This document shows, piece after piece, positions 59,096 to 64,000 of a DNA stretch of 64,000 nucleotides. The notes below the pieces were generated by a model, which saw only the letters and a program-made list of their open reading frames with translations, was not told the DNA's origin and did not search any database. Location of the stretch: the NCBI GenBank assembly GCA_020091685.1, contig CM034607.1:28110645-28174644 (forward strand), given 5' to 3'. This DNA is from Lutjanus erythropterus (lineage: Eukaryota; Chordata; Actinopteri; Lutjaniformes; Lutjanidae). Each line of letters begins with the position of its first letter. Position 1 is the first letter of the stretch. The translations under genes and the position numbers were made by a program.

Positions 59096-60680
59096 TCTGT
59101 CTATGGTTCCGACTCACTATTTGCACAATTGTGACGTATTGCTCCTTTAAGTACAGGATCTCAACTCGCAAACGTTATTAAAAGCTAAAAAAGAAAACAA
59201 CATCAGACAAAAACATAATAATATTAAAGTGAATGAAGGTGTAACTTTTGTTGCTATGGTGTTAAATTATTGTTCAATATCAGTGTTTAAGACGTGGTAG
59301 TTAATTCGCTCGCTCAGCTGCTGCTTGCCTCTCAGAGGTCATGAGCGATCAGCTAAATTTAGCCGTCTAGTTATCGCTGAACGTGTGAAATGAAGCTTCA
59401 TCACGTTTGTAACTGTGACAATCAGCAGAAGAGAAGAGCGAAAAAAAAAACCCCACAGATGATAAACTAAAAAAGGATCGACTAAATTATATATATATTT
59501 TTAATTTTACGCACACCACATGTTCCTGATTTGGAACTTTAGTCTTTATAAATTATTTTAGAAGCACAGTAAACAGTCGGTGGTTCAGTTTAGAAAATAA
59601 ACCAGACTCAAATTCATTTCACTCAGTTTGTCTATTTAATATATAAAATACGGTAAAACATACGCAAAAAGGGTAAGGTCTCAAGGGACTTGGATACTTT
59701 GGTACAACAAACACTTTTTTGTAAAAGCGGTATAGAATTTCAATAACATATCAGTGCATACTTTGTATATGAAAATATACACAAACTGTATATCATTCTC
59801 AAAAAAACAACAAAAAGAAATATTTTCTTTACAACAAAAACCCAAAGCAGACTAGCTCAACACAATATATTAGCTATAAATTTCATCTTTAGTATTTCAT
59901 ATGCTACATTATTCTGAGTTGTTTTAGAACTCACTTGTGATGCATGTCCTTTATCATTACTGTACGTAACATAAGTTTTGTTGTTACCTGTATCCCATGC
60001 ATTTACATGTTTCAAATTTCATGAATTACTAATTTCAGTTGTTTCCCGTTTTTATAAATATATTCTATATCTTAATTAAAATTGCAGCATTTAACTGGTA
60101 TTTCCTTCATTGCATTTGCTAATACCACAATAACTGATCGTGCAATTTTCAGCAAGTTGTTTAAAAAAAGGAAACCAGTACTATATGTTTATGATAAGGA
60201 AGATAAAATAAGAGAGAGAAAATAAAAACAGTTGACTATCCTACACAAAATAGCAATAAAATAAAAGCTCCATAATAATATCATCATAATAATAGACAAT
60301 GGAACTGTCACCAGCACAAATTAATCCAAAAATAGTGAGATTCTAAAAAACATTGTACACAACAAGTAACAGGGGTGCAGGTTTTCATTTCTCATATAGA
60401 TTGTCTTGTGACTACACTGCTAGATTGGACAGAGAACCTTTTTGTACATGAACAGACCTGCAGTGAAGCAGGATGCTGAAGCCAATCGGTGTGGTGTCAC
60501 ATTTCAGTCAACCATCGGCGCCCACAAACAAAGAGATTACAAAGAAAATAGTTTTGTTTTTTGTTTGTTTTTAAAAATGGAAATGACTGTGTGGTAAAAG
60601 CAGGAGATCAGGAGCTCTGACTGACGTCTGGTGTCGCTCATCGGCTGGAGCTTCAAAAAGTCTCATTCGCTTCGTTTCAA
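59096..60680. other. Intergenic or possible minus-strand 3' UTR
   Basis: AT-rich, with long A-rich runs and no open frame of note. Its style could fit the 3' UTR of a minus-strand gene lying beyond the window end, but no signal confirms this. Confidence 0.25.
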
Positions 60681-60880
60681 AGAGTTAGATGAGAAGATTG
60701 ATTCCACTCTCATTTCTGTCTGTTAAGTATGAAGCTACAGCCAGTTAGCTTAGCTTAGCATGAAGACTGGAAACGGGGGGAAACAGTTAGCCTGGTTCTG
60801 TCCAAATGTGGGAGAAAAAAAAACCTACCAGCTCCTCTAAAGCTCAGTAATTAACACCTTTGCTCGTTTACAGGACTTTT
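60681..60880 (+). repeat. Dispersed percomorph repeat, copy A
   Basis: AGTTAGATGAGAAGATTGAT, TATGAAGCTACAGCCAGTTA, TTAGCTTAGCATGAAGACTG and AAACAGTTAGCCTGGTTCTG occur in the order known from a very abundant percomorph repeat. An inverted partial copy lies at 61,690-61,800. Confidence 0.75.
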
Positions 60881-60969
60881 GTGAACTTAACGCTGCGTCC
60901 ACACAAAATGAGAACAACAGGAAAACCTCCTGTTATCGCGTTTTTCACAATTAACTGTTTATTCTATAA

Positions 60970-61095
60970 AATGTAAAAAAAAAGTGAAAAATGCTTGACT
61001 CAATTTCCTAGAGCCCAAAGCTTCAAATTGCATCTTTTGACCAACCAACAGTCCAAAAACCAGTAAATGTTTGTCATTTTTGCTTGAAAAATGAT
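60970..61095 (-). repeat. ATTAATCG-type family fragment, inverse orientation
   Basis: CAATTTCCTAGAGCCCAAAG, TTGACCAACCAACAGTCCAA and GTCATTTTTGCTTGAAAAAT match, in reverse, the central part of the family found repeatedly in the first 30 kb. Confidence 0.6.
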
Positions 61096-61689
61096 GTCAC
61101 ATCCAGCTACGGTGGCTTTGCAGTCATTTTGTTCGCTTTTTGCTGACTTACTTTCCACAAGTAGGAGATAGAAATTAGCAATATCTCTAAGTGCATTTCA
61201 GTCCGCCTGTTTTTTAATAAGCCCCTTCCATTTGTGCATATAGAACTTGAGTGGAAACACTTAAAATCTTCATGGATTTCACACAGAAAAGTTGGCGTAC
61301 AGAGAAGCCAAACGAGACAAACACTTAGAGAATGAATCATGAAGTACATGAAACATGAGACGCATTTGTCACTTCTTCTCCACCGAAGAGATGAAAAATT
61401 ATGGCAGATTAGCGATAAAGAGACTAATATTTATCAAATTAATACATCGCACATGAATGCCATATTTACATCATGTTTTCCACGCTGCTTTCAATCATTC
61501 GAGGTTTGACTCAGCTGTTTATCATGATGCATCTCTTCCTGTGTGCATCAGTAGAAGATGGAAATGTACATGAATTCACATATTCTTTGATAATTTTGTG
61601 GAAATTCATCAACGCTGTTTGTAATTACAGTTTAAACGATATGACATGAATGCATCATCAGAGGTGAGCTACAGAGAGGCTTATAGGTT

Positions 61690-61800
61690 GTTTTTTTGTT
61701 ACCGTTGGACAGAGCCAGGCTGCCTGTTTTCCTGCTAAGCTAACTGGATGCTGACTCTAGGTAAGAAAGCAAATGAGCAAATGTAGAAATAGTCCTTTAA
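61690..61800 (-). repeat. Dispersed percomorph repeat, copy B (inverted, internally deleted)
   Basis: ACCGTTGGACAGAGCCAGGC, TGCTAAGCTAACTGGATGCT and AATAGTCCTTT are the reverse complement of the family at 60,681-60,880, lacking the middle part. Confidence 0.7.
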
Positions 61801-63196
61801 CTGTTTACGAGGCAAATTTTCTCCAACTTGAGTTTATTGAAAGTGTTGGATGTTAAATTCTTTATCAGGGACGTCTGACAGAAGAAGTACTAACCTGAAA
61901 TTAGCAGAGTGAAAAGCAACCCACCACACTTCAAGTCGAATGAGGGACGGAAATAAATCACCTGATCATGAAAAACATCAACAACGCTGGTGTGAAAATG
62001 TCACACAGCACGCCGCAACCCCACCGTGGGCTGTGACTAACCGCACCAAACGGCATCAAGTCATAAAAGCAGCCGCATCAGCGTCCTCCACTTCACCTAC
62101 ACCGACGTACAAAGTGTAGGATTGTTTAAGTAGATAATAATCAGTCAGTCAACAACACCAGTCTGCACTTTGAGCATCGTCTCTAGGAGAAAAAAAAAAA
62201 AAAAGGTCAAGCAATCAGGAGAAACGTTCTATTTGTAGGCTATAAACAACCTGTGTACACACACTCATACACGAACTTGAAATGGTTCAGACGAAACTAG
62301 AAAACATACAATTAAACAGCAAACACAGCACTTGGTAGCCAATTTCTTGACTTAATTTCAAAGTGAAAAAAGGCATAAACTGTGTCTGCTTAACGTGGAA
62401 AAGATTTTACATGATTGCGTCAATAAAAATATGCATCAAAGAAGTGTTTTATCTCTTAACTACACTACGAGTGAATGGCAGTGTCCTAATCAGTTCATGT
62501 TAAGGTGGTTATGGACAATTTTACTTTGATCGTGGGTTGTTTTTTTGTTTTTTTGTTTTAAATGTGTGGTAGGAGAATATGATGACACCACAACCAAGCA
62601 GGCCTCTGTGAGTGACGGACAGAAAGTGCACACACCATCAACACTAGCATAAAATAGGTTTACTGAAACGAGTCCGATCCACCAGCACTACCCAGTGTGG
62701 CGTTAACCCCTGCACCGTAGCTCGAAACATATCAAATTCACACTCATATATGCAAACAGATCCACTGAGAATCAACACATTGCTTGTTTTTAGGGATACC
62801 TAGCAAAGTCTATGCAAATATATTCATATGTACATACACGTTGAAGCTGAAAAGCTATTTTTAACTTTGTCGCCAACTGAAGCGGTAGAAATATAGAAAA
62901 TGTCTTTTTCCTTTCACTTTCTGAAACACGGCAAAGAGCTAAGGAGAGCTAGAGAGAGCTAAAGAGGACATCAAAGCTTTTGTATAAGGAGTGATTTTTT
63001 TTTATACAAAGTCAGAATTCCTACTTCTGGACAACTAACGGACCTTCAAAACAGATTTTTCTTTTTTAAAATACCAACAGATAAAGAACACTTGGACTGA
63101 AAGAACCAAATACTTTCCCTACCCGAGAAAAAAGCCACCAGAGGCTCAAAAAACTCTGCAAGACTATGCATTAAACTGGATGGCATCTACTCCTGG
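61801..63196. other. No gene seen
   Basis: AT-rich DNA with short poly-A/T runs (62,190-62,203; 62,995-63,003). It may be the 3' UTR of a minus-strand gene if the ORF at 63,197-63,547 is real. Confidence 0.25.
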
Positions 63197-63547
63197 TTAA
63201 TAAGCTGAGTCGACTGGCTGGATTTCTGGTGCGACAATTTCCATCCAGAGGAGATGAGGTGAGACGGGATGGGACGGGAGGAGCACCCAGTCTGAGGAAG
63301 AGGGCGACGGCGAATTCAAAGCATCAACAGTTTCTAGTTCTCGTAATTTCCGTGACAGTGCGAGTGATAATTCGTCAGTGTCCCTGCACCGCGTGCGAGA
63401 GGCATTTGGCATTTTTTTTGTTGTTGTTGTAGCTGAAGAGAGGTCGATATTGGCACTCTGGCAAAGGTCCTCGACTCCACAGCCACAGAGTGCCCCCTGA
63501 GGGCCGTCAGGCTGAGGAAAGAACTGCTCACCGTTAAGTATCCTCAC
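63197..63547 (-). CDS. Uncertain minus-strand ORF, 116 codons
   Basis: The DNA here is more GC- and CpG-rich than its surroundings, and a TTCTTTCCTCAG acceptor-like site lies within the first codons on the minus strand, so a terminal exon is conceivable. The peptide (ending with EIQPVDSAY) has an ACA-repeat Thr run and Ser/Pro-rich stretches but no domain I recognise. A second minus frame (63,334-63,531, ending CHGNYEN) is also open. It may be non-coding UTR. Confidence 0.2.
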   Translation of the reverse strand: MRILNGEQFFPQPDGPQGALCGCGVEDLCQSANIDLSSATTTTKKMPNASRTRCRDTDELSLALSRKLRELETVDALNSPSPSSSDWVLLPSHPVSPHLLWMEIVAPEIQPVDSAY

Positions 63548-64000
63548 CCAGAAGACCGTGTTCGCTCAGTGCCAGAGAGATGCTCAGTCCTCAGATATAA
63601 GTTAAATCCAAAAGTGCAGTTTGGAGGTGACTTATGGAAGAATGGACAGCACACAATCCAAGCGACGTTGGATTTCAAAGAGCGGGAAGTGGAGAGTCTG
63701 AATGACGACAAGCCACCAATCACATCGTGAACAATGTAGCAGAGCTCGATGTAAATACATGAAGGTTATGCAGAAACCACGTGAAAGATAAATGTTTTTA
63801 TGGTTTCGTCAGATTGCAAAAAGGTTCAACACCTCATTTCTACCAAAAGAAATTTACTATACGGGAGTCCATTCAAGCAAGAAGGCTTTAAAAATCTACT
63901 GTCCCTTTATGTTCAAGGGCCTAAGGGGACAAAGTATCCAGCTGAGCACTACGCCATCCTCTCCTCTCCTCGCTCAGAGCGCCATCCCCTAACATCTCTT
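63548..64000. other. No gene seen at the window end
   Basis: A mixed-composition stretch without a convincing exon. The ORF 63792-63992 has no domain. Confidence 0.3.

Overview
The window is vertebrate nuclear DNA, most likely from a percomorph teleost fish. It is intron-rich and AT-leaning, full of CA/GT and GA microsatellites, and carries several dispersed repeat families typical of percomorph genomes: ATTAATCG-rich elements, a Tc1-like relic, a CAAGTC-rich terminal-inverted-repeat element and hAT-like elements. No operons, prokaryotic genes, CRISPR arrays, rRNA genes or convincing tRNA genes were seen. Most open frames outside the genes below run through microsatellites or are chance ORFs.

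Layout. (1) 1-32.7 kb is mostly intronic or intergenic DNA. Four splice-flanked segments (2020-2060, 5193-5241, 28022-28096, 32431-32499) join in one frame to a 77-residue product with an AATAAA 130 bp past the stop. I treat this as a candidate small-protein or lncRNA gene of unknown identity. (2) About 33.7-41.0 kb holds an intronless-CDS gene (36544-37947) for a 467-residue protein with 15 GRP-core AT-hooks and an acidic tail. A probable 5' noncoding exon ends at 35141, and its promoter region carries a local direct duplication that includes a TATA-like motif. The likely 3' UTR runs to about 41.0 kb and contains a hAT-type insertion. (3) 41.3-43.7 kb is a repeat block: a Tc1-like transposon relic followed by a tandem array. 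(4) 43.7-54.6 kb is TMEM79 (mattrin), the best-supported gene: four coding exons, 438 residues, five predicted membrane segments and a nearby poly(A) signal. (5) 54.6-64 kb is repeat-containing DNA with no confirmed gene. A 116-codon minus-strand ORF near 63.2-63.5 kb is the only coding hint.

The two confident genes lie in the same orientation and are separated by the transposon and tandem-repeat block. They have unrelated roles: AT-rich DNA binding in chromatin, and an endomembrane multi-pass protein linked to the lamellar-granule/trans-Golgi secretory system and Frizzled receptor turnover. Nothing in the sequence suggests they act together.
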